DNA from: Arthrobacter sp. efr-133-TYG-118
GTDB lineage: Bacteria; Actinomycetota; Actinomycetes; Actinomycetales; Micrococcaceae
Length of the DNA: 64,000 bases
Direction: 5' to 3'
Assembly (NCBI RefSeq): GCF_030209755.1
Contig: NZ_JARVRH010000006.1
Coordinates: 124,001 to 188,000 of the forward strand
The position numbers and the translations under genes were made by a program. Below the pieces are notes generated by a model. That model saw only the letters and a list, made by a program, of their open reading frames with translations. It was not told the origin of the DNA and did not search any database. This document shows, one piece after another, positions 53,733 through 62,866 of the stretch. How positions within the stretch are numbered: position 1 is the stretch's first letter; the number at the start of each line of letters is the position of its first letter.

Positions 53733-53756
53733 GGATGCAAGTCCTGCAAAACAGAA
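53721..53756. promoter_or_regulatory. Shared tandem operator, site E
   Basis: TCCT (53721), AGGA (53732), TCCT (53742) and AGAA (53753), spacers 7-6-7. Three of four quarter-sites are perfect. It is the best-conserved copy and sits on the monooxygenase-operon promoter. Confidence 0.75.
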
Positions 53757-53967
53757 CTGTTCCTGTCCGCGTCGGTTCTGAAGGTGCCCTGCTTCTCGAC
53801 ATGACGGCTGCGCCGCTCTCCTCTGGATGTCGAGTGCGGAGCTGGTGAATTAGGAGTCCTTGGGGGGTGGTGCTGGTCGCCTTCGTACTCCAAGGATCTT
53901 TGCCAGCGGCGCAATGCGATTGTTCTTCGGAGTCGCTTCGCCCCGCGGCCGCAAGAGATGGCATTGC

Positions 53968-54016
53968 TTGAGTGGCTATGTCCTGAAAAATAGGATTATC
54001 GTCCTTCTCTTGTTAC
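53968..54016 (+). promoter_or_regulatory. Shared tandem operator, site D, with promoter of the dpp-like operon
   Basis: TTGAGT (53968-53973) and TAGGAT (53991-53996) with a 17-base spacer form a plus-strand promoter. The box TCCT (53981), AGGA (53992), TCCT (54002), TTAC (54013) covers its -10. The remaining 53757-53967 and 54017-54215 contain no gene. Confidence 0.65.
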
Positions 54017-54215
54017 GGCGGTGTAAACAATTGCCCGATTTGCCGCCTAGCCATTGACCGGAGTGGGCGTCGTCGTCAACATCTAACGTGTACGAACGAA
54101 TTTTCTTGAAACACGGACTTTCATCAATATCTTGAGGCCAATGTAACTATGTGGCACACGAACAATCATTTGGCGAGCTCGGTTCACCGGCCGAGACCGC
54201 ACGGAAGGGGGCAAG

Positions 54216-55163
54216 TTGAAGTCCTTCGTTGCAAAGCGGCTGGGGCAAGCGGTGCTCGTCGTTTTCGCGGCGTATACGCTGTCTTTTCTGCTGCTGTACG
54301 TCATCCCAGGCGATCCTGTTGTCGCTATGTACACCGGGGGAGACGCAGGACACGCGGTCGACCCGGCGGCTCTTCAAAGACTCCGGGAGGAGTTCGGGTT
54401 CGACCGGCCCATCTTCGACCAATACCTAAGCCGTTTGTCCGGGGCATTGACAGGAGACTTCGGGGTGTCCTTGAAAACCGGAGAGCCAGTTGCATCCGTT
54501 ATGGCCGCCGCACTCCCACAAACGTTGACCTTGGTCGGGTTGAGCCTCGTTTTCGCCGTAGGTTTGGGCCTGATTGTTGCTTTATTCGGAACGTACACGC
54601 GGATTTCCTGGCTCCGTCAATTTCTGCTGGGGCTTCCAGCCATCGGCGTCTCCCTTCCGACCTTCTGGGTCGGGCTGATGCTGGTGAATCTCTTCTCGTT
54701 CCAATTGCGGATGCTGCCTGCCATTGGAAATGTCGGCCTTCAGTCGTTGATACTCCCGGCTATCACGTTGGCACTTCCGGGGGCCGCAGCTGTTGGGCAG
54801 GTTCTGGCGAAAAGCATGCTTGGCACGCTTTCAGAGCCATATGTCGCCACTGAGAAGGCGATGGGCTTGGCTCGAAGAACCATTCATTTCCGTGATGTTT
54901 TCCGGAGTGCAGCGATTCCAGCCGTGACTGTGACCGGCGTTCTGGTGGCCAATCTCATAGGCGGATCGGTTGTCGTTGAAAGTGTCTTTTCCCGTTCCGG
55001 TATCGGGCAAATCACTGTGCAGGCAGTGCTTGCACATGATTTGCCAGTCGTCCAGGCAGTTGTCGTCCTGGGTGCTGTGATCTTCGTCGTCGTGAGCCTG
55101 ATCGTGGATCTGCTTTACCCGCTCCTTGACCCTCGCCTCCGCACTGCCATCGTGAAGGGATGA
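54216..55163 (+). CDS. Dipeptide/oligopeptide-type ABC transporter permease 1 (DppB-like)
   Basis: 315 residues starting at TTG 54216 after GGAAGGGGG. Six membrane segments; N-terminal KRLGQAVLVVFAAYTLSFLL and VIPGDPV are typical of DppB. The EAA coupling loop reads ATEKAMGLARR, and the end is LLYPLLDPRLR. It forms half of the importer channel with the next protein, four bases away. Confidence 0.92.
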   Translation: MKSFVAKRLGQAVLVVFAAYTLSFLLLYVIPGDPVVAMYTGGDAGHAVDPAALQRLREEFGFDRPIFDQYLSRLSGALTGDFGVSLKTGEPVASVMAAALPQTLTLVGLSLVFAVGLGLIVALFGTYTRISWLRQFLLGLPAIGVSLPTFWVGLMLVNLFSFQLRMLPAIGNVGLQSLILPAITLALPGAAAVGQVLAKSMLGTLSEPYVATEKAMGLARRTIHFRDVFRSAAIPAVTVTGVLVANLIGGSVVVESVFSRSGIGQITVQAVLAHDLPVVQAVVVLGAVIFVVVSLIVDLLYPLLDPRLRTAIVKG

Positions 55164-55167
55164 ACCC

Positions 55168-56094
55168 GTGACCGACCCCACTCAAGTTCTTGCCCCTGAA
55201 GATAGGCTGGATGCCTTTTCAGCCTCTCCTGGAGCGTCAGAAGTTTTGGCATCGAAAGGTGCGTACGAACAGCTTGCCCGACCCATTATGCGGCGCCCCA
55301 CTGTCATTCTCTCGCTGTTGATGCTCTCAGCCGCTGCGGCCGCGGCATTCTGGCCGCATTTGTTCACGCAAACAGACCCTCTTCAGACCTCGCCGGCGAA
55401 TGTCCTGCAGCCCCCCGGAACAGCCGGGTACCTGTTTGGAACGGACCAAGTAGGCCGAGACCTTTATTCAAGGATCGTTTACGGAGCTGGACCCTCACTG
55501 CTTGCAGCAATGATTGCCATCGCAGTTTCGTTTGTCGGAGGTGCACTGCTGGGGCTTGTTGCAGGCTACTTCGGTGGGAAGACGGACACAGCCATCATGC
55601 GGTTCGCCGATGTTCTGTTATCGTTTCCGACTTTGTTGCTGGCCATGGCAATCGTCGCCGTCCTTGGCTTTGGTCTTGTCAATGTCGCCACCGCAGTAGG
55701 CGTAGTTGGCATCGCCGGCATGGCCAGAGTCATGCGATCCGAGGTGCTGCGCGTGAGTAGCCAGACATATGTGGAGGCTGCAGGAGTAAGTGGCGCGCGA
55801 TGGTGGACGGTGCTTCTTCGGCATGTTCTTCCGAACTCACTAGGACCAATCGTGGTTCTTGCCGCTCTGGAATTCGGAACCGCCATCCTTTCGGTATCGA
55901 GCCTAAGCTTCCTAGGCTTTGGTGCGCCCCCGCCTTCCCCGGAATGGGGCTCGCAGATTGCTGTTGGCCGAAACTACTTAGTCTCGGCCTGGTGGCTCAC
56001 CGCGATTCCTGGTCTGATTCTCGCTCTGGTGGTCATTAGCGCTAACCGCATGTCACGCGCCGTCGACGGTGAGATCAAAGGGGCGACCCGATGA
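55168..56094 (+). CDS. Dipeptide/oligopeptide-type ABC transporter permease 2 (DppC-like)
   Basis: 308 residues from GTG 55168. Typical DppC features are the [19 protein letters not shown] segment, the coupling loop [13 protein letters not shown] and [13 protein letters not shown] before the last membrane segment. Its stop overlaps the ATPase ATG (ATGA). Confidence 0.93.
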   Translation: MTDPTQVLAPEDRLDAFSASPGASEVLASKGAYEQLARPIMRRPTVILSLLMLSAAAAAAFWPHLFTQTDPLQTSPANVLQPPGTAGYLFGTDQVGRDLYSRIVYGAGPSLLAAMIAIAVSFVGGALLGLVAGYFGGKTDTAIMRFADVLLSFPTLLLAMAIVAVLGFGLVNVATAVGVVGIAGMARVMRSEVLRVSSQTYVEAAGVSGARWWTVLLRHVLPNSLGPIVVLAALEFGTAILSVSSLSFLGFGAPPPSPEWGSQIAVGRNYLVSAWWLTAIPGLILALVVISANRMSRAVDGEIKGATR

Positions 56095-57779
56095 CCTCCG
56101 TTTCGCCGGTCCTAAGTGTTAGGGACCTAAGGGTCGCTTACCGTACGGCTCGCGGAGAGTTGCCCGCCGTGAGGGGAGTCACCCTTAGTCTCCGTCACGG
56201 TGAAATCGTCGCCGTCGTCGGGGAATCAGGCTCAGGGAAGAGCACTTTGGCGCAAGCTATTATCGGGCTCCTCGCGCCTGGGGGTGTCGTAACCGGCGGC
56301 TCTGTGCTTCTTGGTGATCTTGACTTAAGTGCGTTGAGTGAACCTGAAATGACGAAAATTCGCGGCAAGGGCATTGGACTCATTCCTCAGGATCCGATGC
56401 TTTCACTGAACCCGCTCCGCCGGGTAGGTGACCAGGTGCAGGAAGCTCTGCTAGTTCACGGCACCGTTCCGAAGAGTGAGTCGGCGGCCCACGCCATCGA
56501 GCTTCTTCGGGAGGCAGGACTCCGAGAACCTGAAATCCGTGCCAACCAGTACCCCCACGAATTGTCCGGGGGAATGCGCCAGCGGGTCCTCATTGCGATT
56601 GCTTTCTCATGCAGACCACGAGTTGTTATAGCAGACGAACCAACAAGTGCCCTCGATGTGACAGTTCAAAAGAGAATTTTGGACAGCATCGGCAAGATCA
56701 CGCAACAGTTCGGGACTGCTGTTCTCATGATCACACATGATCTCGGGGTGGCCGCGGATAGGGCGGATCGCATCATTGTCATGTGCAGAGGAGAGATCGT
56801 TGAACAGGGAAAGACCGCTGACATACTCTCGAATCCGCAGCATGCATACACCCAAAAGCTCATTGCGGCCGCTCCCGGCTTCACGGACGATGATCTACTC
56901 GCCTCCGATTCCAATCGGGCCGACATCGAGGAAGTTCCGCTGCTTCGGGTTACGGGCTTGGTCAAACAGTTCCGAGTTCACGAACCAGGCCACAAACCCG
57001 GATCAATCCGGGCAGTAGACCGAGTGAGCTTTGACCTTCATAAGGGCCGGACGGTCGGCATCGTGGGCGAATCGGGATCGGGCAAGTCGACCACTGCCCG
57101 TCTGATCATGCGGCTCGACACACCGACTGAGGGCATCATAGAAATCAACGGCCAAGATATTAGCCGGTTGAGGGGCGCTGGGCTGCGCCAGATGCGCCGG
57201 CACATGCAGCTGGTTTACCAAAGCCCGTACGGTTCCCTGAACCCGAGGTTTTCGGTCGGGAAAGTTATTGAGGAACCGCTGCGTGAATTTGGCTTGGGGA
57301 ATGCTCGCTGGAGACGCAACCGAGTCACCGAACTCCTAGATCTGGTCTCCCTCCCTGCCTCATACGCTGACCACAAGGCCGGCGAACTATCAGGTGGTCA
57401 AAGGCAAAGGATTGCTATTGCTCGCGCCTTGGCGATAGAACCCGAACTCGTCGTGTGTGACGAGCCTGTCTCGGCACTTGATGTCTCGGTTCAGGCGCAG
57501 ATCCTCGAACTTCTCGTGCGGCTTCAAAGGGAACTCGGTCTTAGTTACGTCTTCATTTCCCATGACCTTGCTGTCGTTCGCCAAGTTTGCCAGGACGTCA
57601 TCGTCATGCAGCAAGGCGTTGCTGTTGAGTCGGGGCCCACAGGAATTGTGTTCGACGATCCGCAACACCCATACACGAAAGAACTGATCGCGGCCATCCC
57701 CGGCCGTGTCGCACTGGGACACGACGCTGGTTCGTCCCTTGTGCCATCACTAGAAGCAACCATGAAAGGTACATCGTGA
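56091..57779 (+). CDS. Fused oligopeptide-type ABC ATPase (DppD-DppF fusion)
   Basis: 562 residues holding two complete ATPase domains. Walker A is GESGSGKS at 44-51 and again near 325-332; signatures are [12 protein letters not shown] and [15 protein letters not shown]; Walker B regions are [11 protein letters not shown] and [11 protein letters not shown]. It thus replaces separate DppD and DppF proteins. The stop overlaps the GTG of the binding protein (GTGA at 57776). Confidence 0.95.
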   Translation: MTSVSPVLSVRDLRVAYRTARGELPAVRGVTLSLRHGEIVAVVGESGSGKSTLAQAIIGLLAPGGVVTGGSVLLGDLDLSALSEPEMTKIRGKGIGLIPQDPMLSLNPLRRVGDQVQEALLVHGTVPKSESAAHAIELLREAGLREPEIRANQYPHELSGGMRQRVLIAIAFSCRPRVVIADEPTSALDVTVQKRILDSIGKITQQFGTAVLMITHDLGVAADRADRIIVMCRGEIVEQGKTADILSNPQHAYTQKLIAAAPGFTDDDLLASDSNRADIEEVPLLRVTGLVKQFRVHEPGHKPGSIRAVDRVSFDLHKGRTVGIVGESGSGKSTTARLIMRLDTPTEGIIEINGQDISRLRGAGLRQMRRHMQLVYQSPYGSLNPRFSVGKVIEEPLREFGLGNARWRRNRVTELLDLVSLPASYADHKAGELSGGQRQRIAIARALAIEPELVVCDEPVSALDVSVQAQILELLVRLQRELGLSYVFISHDLAVVRQVCQDVIVMQQGVAVESGPTGIVFDDPQHPYTKELIAAIPGRVALGHDAGSSLVPSLEATMKGTS

Positions 57780-59386
57780 ATTCGAATCCACTGGTGAAGG
57801 AGCGGGCTCGGAAGCGTTTCGCGCTCATCGTTCCGGCAGTCGTCCTGGCCTCGGTCCTCGTGTCGTGTTCCGCGGCCGGCCCCCAACAGTCAATAGCCAC
57901 AGGGGGGACTCCCGTGCCAGGCGGAACTCTTCGAATGACTATCGGAGCGGACGAGGGCTGCGTCGACCCTCAGCAGAGTCTGGGAAGAACACAACTCGTT
58001 GTGGGCCGTGCCATGGCCGACTCCCTCGTGTATCAGGAGCCGGACTCCGGTAAATTTCAACCGTGGCTCGCCGATTCCTGGACCATTTCGCCTGACGGAA
58101 AGAGCTACACCTTCACGCTCCGCAACAATGTCACCTTTAGTGACGGCACGTCCTTGACCGCCCAGACGGTCAAGGACAACCTCGACGCGATAGTTGCTCT
58201 CGGCGCGAAAGCCCGATTGGCGTCAACATATCTCGTTGGCTATTCAGGAACTACCGTCCTCAGCGACCTCGTCGCGCAAGTCAATTTCACCAGTCCAAAC
58301 GCAGCATTTCTCCAGGCGGTGTCGACACCGTCGATGGGGTTGATTTCCAGCAAGTCGACGTCGCTGAGCCAAGCTGACCGCTGCCTGGGGCGCATCAGTG
58401 GTTCCGGACCATTCGTCCTTAATAGCTACGAACACAATCAGCTCCAGAAACTCACGAAGCGGAGGGACTATAACTGGGCGCCCAAGGCGATGCATCAAGG
58501 TGCCGCCTACGTAGATAGCGTCGAAATCAGCATCGTTCCCGAGAGTGGTGTCCGAACAGGAAGTTTAGGCAGCGGGCAGAGTGATTTGATGATGGAAGTA
58601 TCAAAGGCTGACGTCGCCACGCTGAAGGCGTCCGCATTGCCAATCGAATCCCGCTCGAACCCGGGCATTCCCCAGGAACTCTTCGTCAATCCGACCAAGG
58701 GCGTGCTCACTGACATCGCTGTGCGCCAAGCACTCCAGCTCGGCGTGGACCGGTCCACCATCGTGAAAGCGACCCTTACCGAGTACAACACGGTCGCGAC
58801 CGGAGCGCTTTCATCGACGACGCCCGGCTTTGTGGACCTGAGCGCAGAGATGGGCTACAACCCGGACAAGGCAGCGAAAATCCTTCAAGACGCCGGATGG
58901 GTGCCCGGACCTGACGGCATTCGTGTGAAAAATGGTCAGCGCCTGACAATGACCTTGCTTTACGGGTCGCAGCTCTACGGCCCCCTGGTACCCCTCATGG
59001 AACTCGCGCAGGCCAACCTGGCCAAAATCGGTGTCGGGGTCACCCTTCGCCCGCTCCCGGATGCCGACGCGAATGCTGCCTGGGCCAAAGGCGACTATGA
59101 GCTTCGATTCTCCGGCCTCACCCGGGGAGACCCCGATGCGCTCCGCACCGCATACTTCGGCCTCGATCCGAAACTGGACAAGCTGCTGATCGCCCAGGCA
59201 TCGGAGAGCAACATTGAATCCCGGATGAAGATTGTCGCCGATGTCCAGAGCTACGTGATTTCGAACGGCATTTCGGTCCCGCTTAACGAACTCAGTCTTC
59301 CGCTCGCTCACCAGCCGACTGTCAGAAATATTTCCTTCACCGCCGATTCGCTGTTGTTGCTCCACGAGATCTCGATGAATCAATAG
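57776..59386 (+). CDS. ABC transporter substrate-binding lipoprotein (family 5)
   Basis: 536 residues. Lipoprotein signal with Cys31 after LASVLVS. The SBP_bac_5 fold is shown by [17 protein letters not shown] near residue 100, [15 protein letters not shown] near 205, [14 protein letters not shown] and [13 protein letters not shown]. It binds a peptide-like or other medium-sized ligand for the transporter. With no peptide-use genes apart from the distal M19 dipeptidase, the ligand may be an amide-linked aromatic compound. Confidence 0.93.
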   Translation: MNSNPLVKERARKRFALIVPAVVLASVLVSCSAAGPQQSIATGGTPVPGGTLRMTIGADEGCVDPQQSLGRTQLVVGRAMADSLVYQEPDSGKFQPWLADSWTISPDGKSYTFTLRNNVTFSDGTSLTAQTVKDNLDAIVALGAKARLASTYLVGYSGTTVLSDLVAQVNFTSPNAAFLQAVSTPSMGLISSKSTSLSQADRCLGRISGSGPFVLNSYEHNQLQKLTKRRDYNWAPKAMHQGAAYVDSVEISIVPESGVRTGSLGSGQSDLMMEVSKADVATLKASALPIESRSNPGIPQELFVNPTKGVLTDIAVRQALQLGVDRSTIVKATLTEYNTVATGALSSTTPGFVDLSAEMGYNPDKAAKILQDAGWVPGPDGIRVKNGQRLTMTLLYGSQLYGPLVPLMELAQANLAKIGVGVTLRPLPDADANAAWAKGDYELRFSGLTRGDPDALRTAYFGLDPKLDKLLIAQASESNIESRMKIVADVQSYVISNGISVPLNELSLPLAHQPTVRNISFTADSLLLLHEISMNQ

Positions 59387-59396
59387 CCGTCCACCC

Positions 59397-59438
59397 GCTG
59401 TTCCGGGGGCGTCCTCTCGCAGCCGCTCCCGGAACAGC
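59397..59438 (+). terminator. Stem-loop after the binding-protein gene
   Basis: GCTGTTCCGGG (59397-59407) and CCCGGAACAGC (59428-59438), perfect 11-base arms with a 20-base loop. It may stop part of the transcription or protect the upstream mRNA so that binding protein is made in excess. Confidence 0.6.
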
Positions 59439-59492
59439 CTGCATGCAGCCACTCGCCTAAGGCCTGGATCCGACCCCGCCGGAAACCAACCC

Positions 59493-60572
59493 ATGAAAGG
59501 AAGCCTAACTTTGCATTTGAATGACTACGCAGTTCTCGGTGCAGGCGCCATAGGCGGCACCTTGGCGCACACGCTCGCGAGTGCAGGGCACAACGTGACG
59601 CTAATTGACTCAGACGAGGCCCACATCCGCGCTATCCGCGAACGCGGACTCGATTTGGTTTCCGCTGACGGCGCTTCGGACGGGCTGCGGATGCACCGGG
59701 CCGTTAGCACCTCCGAGGTGGATGCCAGCGGGATCAATCTGGGGCTGGATCGGGTCTTCCTGGCGACCAAGGCCCAACATGTTGCCGGCGCCGCAGAATG
59801 GCTCGCCCCGCATCTGTCAACGGAGGCTACCGTCGTGCTGTGCCAAAACAGTGACACCTTCGACGCCGCGGGGCTATGGATTGACTCTGACCGAATTGCA
59901 TCGGCATTTGTCAATTTCGCCGCGGATGTTCTCGGCCCTGGATCCATCCGGGTGGGCGGCCCTGGTGCGCTTGTACTGGGTGAACACCACGGACCCCCGA
60001 GCCCACGCATTCTCTCTTTGGTGGATGATCTGGCAGGCATTGGCGATGTTACGGCCACCGACAACATCACCGGCTATTTATGGTCGAAAAGGGGTATCGC
60101 CGCAATCCTGACGGCCACCGCGCTGGTGGACGAGCATGTCTCCGTTGTCATCGATTCTTCTCGCGAAGTAATGGCAGAACTAGCCACGGAGGTCTACGCC
60201 GTCGCAGACACCCAAGGTGTCCGCCTAATGCCCCTCGACGGGATCACTCCCGATCACCTGCAGACGACGGCGGAAGCCCCCGCCCGGGATGAGGCCTTTG
60301 ACCGTCTTGTAGCCTTCACGGGTTCAATGCCCGGAAAGTCCCGCAGCGGAGTCTTTCGCGATATCGCGGTTCGGCGGAGGCCAACGGAAGCCCGTCCTGA
60401 CTTGCTTTCACTGCTCCAGCTCGCCCAGGACGTTGGCCTCAGGACACCCTATCTCGAACGTCTCACCTGGCTCATCGGCGAACTGGAAACCGGAGCCCGC
60501 AACTTTGGACACCACAACCTCACAGAACTCGCCTCGGGCACAACCGGGGCTCGGACAGCATCCCATTATTAG
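59493..60572 (+). CDS. Ketopantoate reductase-family (PanE/ApbA) dehydrogenase
   Basis: About 359 residues. NADP-binding AVLGAGAIGGTLA lies near the N-terminus, then VFLATKAQH and VVLCQNS; the family's catalytic Lys is likely in LWSKRGIAA (about 195). ATG 59493 opens the frame. TTG 59511 or 59517 fits AAAGGAAG (59496-59503) and the usual family start better. It reduces a 2-keto acid or an analogous ketone. The catabolic context argues against a role in pantothenate synthesis. Confidence 0.82.
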   Translation: MKGSLTLHLNDYAVLGAGAIGGTLAHTLASAGHNVTLIDSDEAHIRAIRERGLDLVSADGASDGLRMHRAVSTSEVDASGINLGLDRVFLATKAQHVAGAAEWLAPHLSTEATVVLCQNSDTFDAAGLWIDSDRIASAFVNFAADVLGPGSIRVGGPGALVLGEHHGPPSPRILSLVDDLAGIGDVTATDNITGYLWSKRGIAAILTATALVDEHVSVVIDSSREVMAELATEVYAVADTQGVRLMPLDGITPDHLQTTAEAPARDEAFDRLVAFTGSMPGKSRSGVFRDIAVRRRPTEARPDLLSLLQLAQDVGLRTPYLERLTWLIGELETGARNFGHHNLTELASGTTGARTASHY

Positions 60573-60584
60573 GAGAGTCAGCAA

Positions 60585-61775
60585 ATGTCAGCTCAGCTAG
60601 CCACCGGACGACAGGCAGAGAAACCCCGCAAGGTCGACGACAAGATGCGCTTTGGGGTCATGTACCCGAACTCGCCCTCGCCGAGCGTGACCTCGGGCGT
60701 CGTCGCTGCCGCTAACCCTGACGTGCTCGACATCGACGCGCATATTGCATTCGCCAGGGCGTCCGAGGACGCCGGCGTCGATTTCGTTTTCTTCGCCGAC
60801 GGCTACACGAACCACGGCCCGGACAATGCGCGGGTTGGTCACGGTGAACCTTGTATTTCCGCACCAGTGTGGGCGCCGATCGTCATGGCCGCGACGGATC
60901 ACGTCGGCGTCGTGACCACTATGCATGCCCGGTATATCTCCCCAGTAGTACTCGCACGGCTTGGTGCCAACTTGGACGTGGTCAGCGGTGGGCGCTGGGG
61001 GTGGAACATCGTACCCGGCTCCAAGGGATCCGAGGCGAGTCTATTCGGACTTACCGACGATATTGACCATGATGAGCGGTACGCCGTTGTCTCTGAAACT
61101 CTGGAGGCCGTGAGGACCCTTTGGGGAGCTCGTGGCGAACCAATCAAATTTGATGGGAAGTACTACCAACTGGAGGGAACTCCACGCGGGCCATATCCCG
61201 TGCAGCAGTCACCTCTCATATTCAACGCAGGAGTTTCAGCCGCTGGACAGGAGTTCATCTCAAAGAGCGCTGACTACGCATTCTTCGCGGTTGTTGACGA
61301 TCTCACGAAGGTGAAGGCGACAGTGGACCAAGTCGGCGACAAGACCGAGGCGGCCGGACGCAATCGGCTTGAGGTCGGCCTCGCCGGATCCGTCGGAATC
61401 TGCATTGGCAAGACCAGCTCCCAAGCGCAGGAAAAGTTCCAATGGGTAAAGGACTCGCTTGACATGGATGCTGCCCGTGGCTGGGCAAAAGGCTTTCTGG
61501 GAGGCAGCCAAACGTATCAAGACAACTTCGGCTCCCAACTCGACGAGGCTGCAAGGAAAATCGGCATCGCCGCAGGAAGCAAGGTGCTCGTCGGGACAGC
61601 CGAGGAAGTGGCCGAGCAGTTCATGGAGATTCACAGAGTGACCGGACTGCGGGGATTCATGCTCATCACCCTGCTCTGGAACCCGGAAGAAATTTCGGCC
61701 ATGAAGGACGTGTTCCCCTATCTGGAAAAGGCGGGCCTCTGGGAGTCACCGGAATCGCGTGGGTGGTCATGGTGA
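60585..61775 (+). CDS. LLM-class flavin-dependent monooxygenase (RutA/NtaA-like)
   Basis: 396 residues of the bacterial-luciferase fold. Seen: DAHIAFARASEDAGVDFVF, APVWAPIVMAATDHVGVVTT, SGGRWGWNIVPGSKGSEASL and the long insert typical of two-component monooxygenases such as pyrimidine oxygenase and nitrilotriacetate or dibenzothiophene-sulfone monooxygenases. It uses reduced FMN supplied by a separate reductase, which I do not see here. It is followed with overlap by an amidohydrolase. It could attack a ring or C-N bond of the imported compound. Confidence 0.9.
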   Translation: MSAQLATGRQAEKPRKVDDKMRFGVMYPNSPSPSVTSGVVAAANPDVLDIDAHIAFARASEDAGVDFVFFADGYTNHGPDNARVGHGEPCISAPVWAPIVMAATDHVGVVTTMHARYISPVVLARLGANLDVVSGGRWGWNIVPGSKGSEASLFGLTDDIDHDERYAVVSETLEAVRTLWGARGEPIKFDGKYYQLEGTPRGPYPVQQSPLIFNAGVSAAGQEFISKSADYAFFAVVDDLTKVKATVDQVGDKTEAAGRNRLEVGLAGSVGICIGKTSSQAQEKFQWVKDSLDMDAARGWAKGFLGGSQTYQDNFGSQLDEAARKIGIAAGSKVLVGTAEEVAEQFMEIHRVTGLRGFMLITLLWNPEEISAMKDVFPYLEKAGLWESPESRGWSW

Positions 61776-62866
61776 GTGGCGCGCCAATGAATCGGTTTTC
61801 CGACGCGCAGAACGAGGCTCGCATGTCGCGGGGGGCGGCGAACCGCGATATTTTGAAGGCGATTGACGTGCACACCCACTACGTGCCGCAGGGCTACCGT
61901 GACGCGTTGGCCAGGGCAGGTATCACGCATCCGGATGGCTTTCATGGCGGCATTCCTGCTTGGTCCGACGAGGCTCAGCTCGCCCAAATGGACCGATTTG
62001 GCATCGAGACGGCGATAGTATCCCTCTCGACGCCGGGCGTCAGGCTCGCAGGGGTCGATACCGCCGCTGTCGCGCGGTCCGCCAATGAGGCAGGCGCGGG
62101 ACTTGCGGCAACATACCCCGGCCGGTTCGGCTTTCTGGCTGCGTTGCCCGTTCCTGACGTCGAAGCTTCCCTTGCCGAAATCGCGTATGCCTTCGATGAG
62201 TTTGGAGCCTGGGGCGTCTCTCTGCTGACCCACACAGAAGGGGTCTACTTGGGAGATCCGAGACTTGAACCCATCATGGAAGAACTGGGACGACGCAATG
62301 CCCGGCTCCTTATCCATCCGACTGAACCAGCGGTGGTTGTCCCCGGGGTTATGAACGAGTGGTCACGGTCGATGTATGAGTTCTTTTTCGACTCCACGCG
62401 AGCCATCACAAACCTGATCTTTTCGGGCACACTTTCGCGGCACCCGGGCATACGGGTGATTATTCCGCATGCCGGGGCCGCGATACCAGCGCTGGCCCAG
62501 CGCATTGAGCGCAACGTGTGGCGGGCGAATTCCGGCCTGTCCTACGACGCCGAACGCATCCCCGGCTACATTGAAACACTTGAGCGCTGTTACTTCGATC
62601 TCGCAGGAAGCGTTCTGCCACACCAGATCGCTTCGCTTCAGGCCCTGGTTCCCGATACCAACATCGTGTATGGCAGCGACTTCCCCTTTACCAACACCCC
62701 TATGGGGGCGGAGCTGAATGCCGACCTCCGCGGCACGGACCTACTGACAAGCGACCAAAAGCGCGCGTACCTCCGGGACAACGCCATTCGACTGTTCCCT
62801 CAACTCAGTGATTATCAAACTCCAGCCTGTACCCAAGAAAAGAAAACCGATGCCCTCAACGCGTAA
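61769..62866 (+). CDS. Amidohydrolase-family decarboxylase-like enzyme (paralogue of 40548-41516)
   Basis: About 365 residues from ATG 61769; GTG 61772 or ATG 61787/61823 are alternatives, since the first 30 residues are not family-like. Metal ligands are in DVHTHYV, LLIHPTE, IIPHAGAAIP and VYGSDFPF, the same layout as at 40548. IPAWSDEAQLAQMDRFGIETAIVSLSTPGV-type sequence, quoted only by its ends IPAW and STPGV, is also shared in pattern. It overlaps the LLM gene at its start and the dipeptidase gene at its end (17 bases). Confidence 0.86.
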   Translation: MVSGAPMNRFSDAQNEARMSRGAANRDILKAIDVHTHYVPQGYRDALARAGITHPDGFHGGIPAWSDEAQLAQMDRFGIETAIVSLSTPGVRLAGVDTAAVARSANEAGAGLAATYPGRFGFLAALPVPDVEASLAEIAYAFDEFGAWGVSLLTHTEGVYLGDPRLEPIMEELGRRNARLLIHPTEPAVVVPGVMNEWSRSMYEFFFDSTRAITNLIFSGTLSRHPGIRVIIPHAGAAIPALAQRIERNVWRANSGLSYDAERIPGYIETLERCYFDLAGSVLPHQIASLQALVPDTNIVYGSDFPFTNTPMGAELNADLRGTDLLTSDQKRAYLRDNAIRLFPQLSDYQTPACTQEKKTDALNA

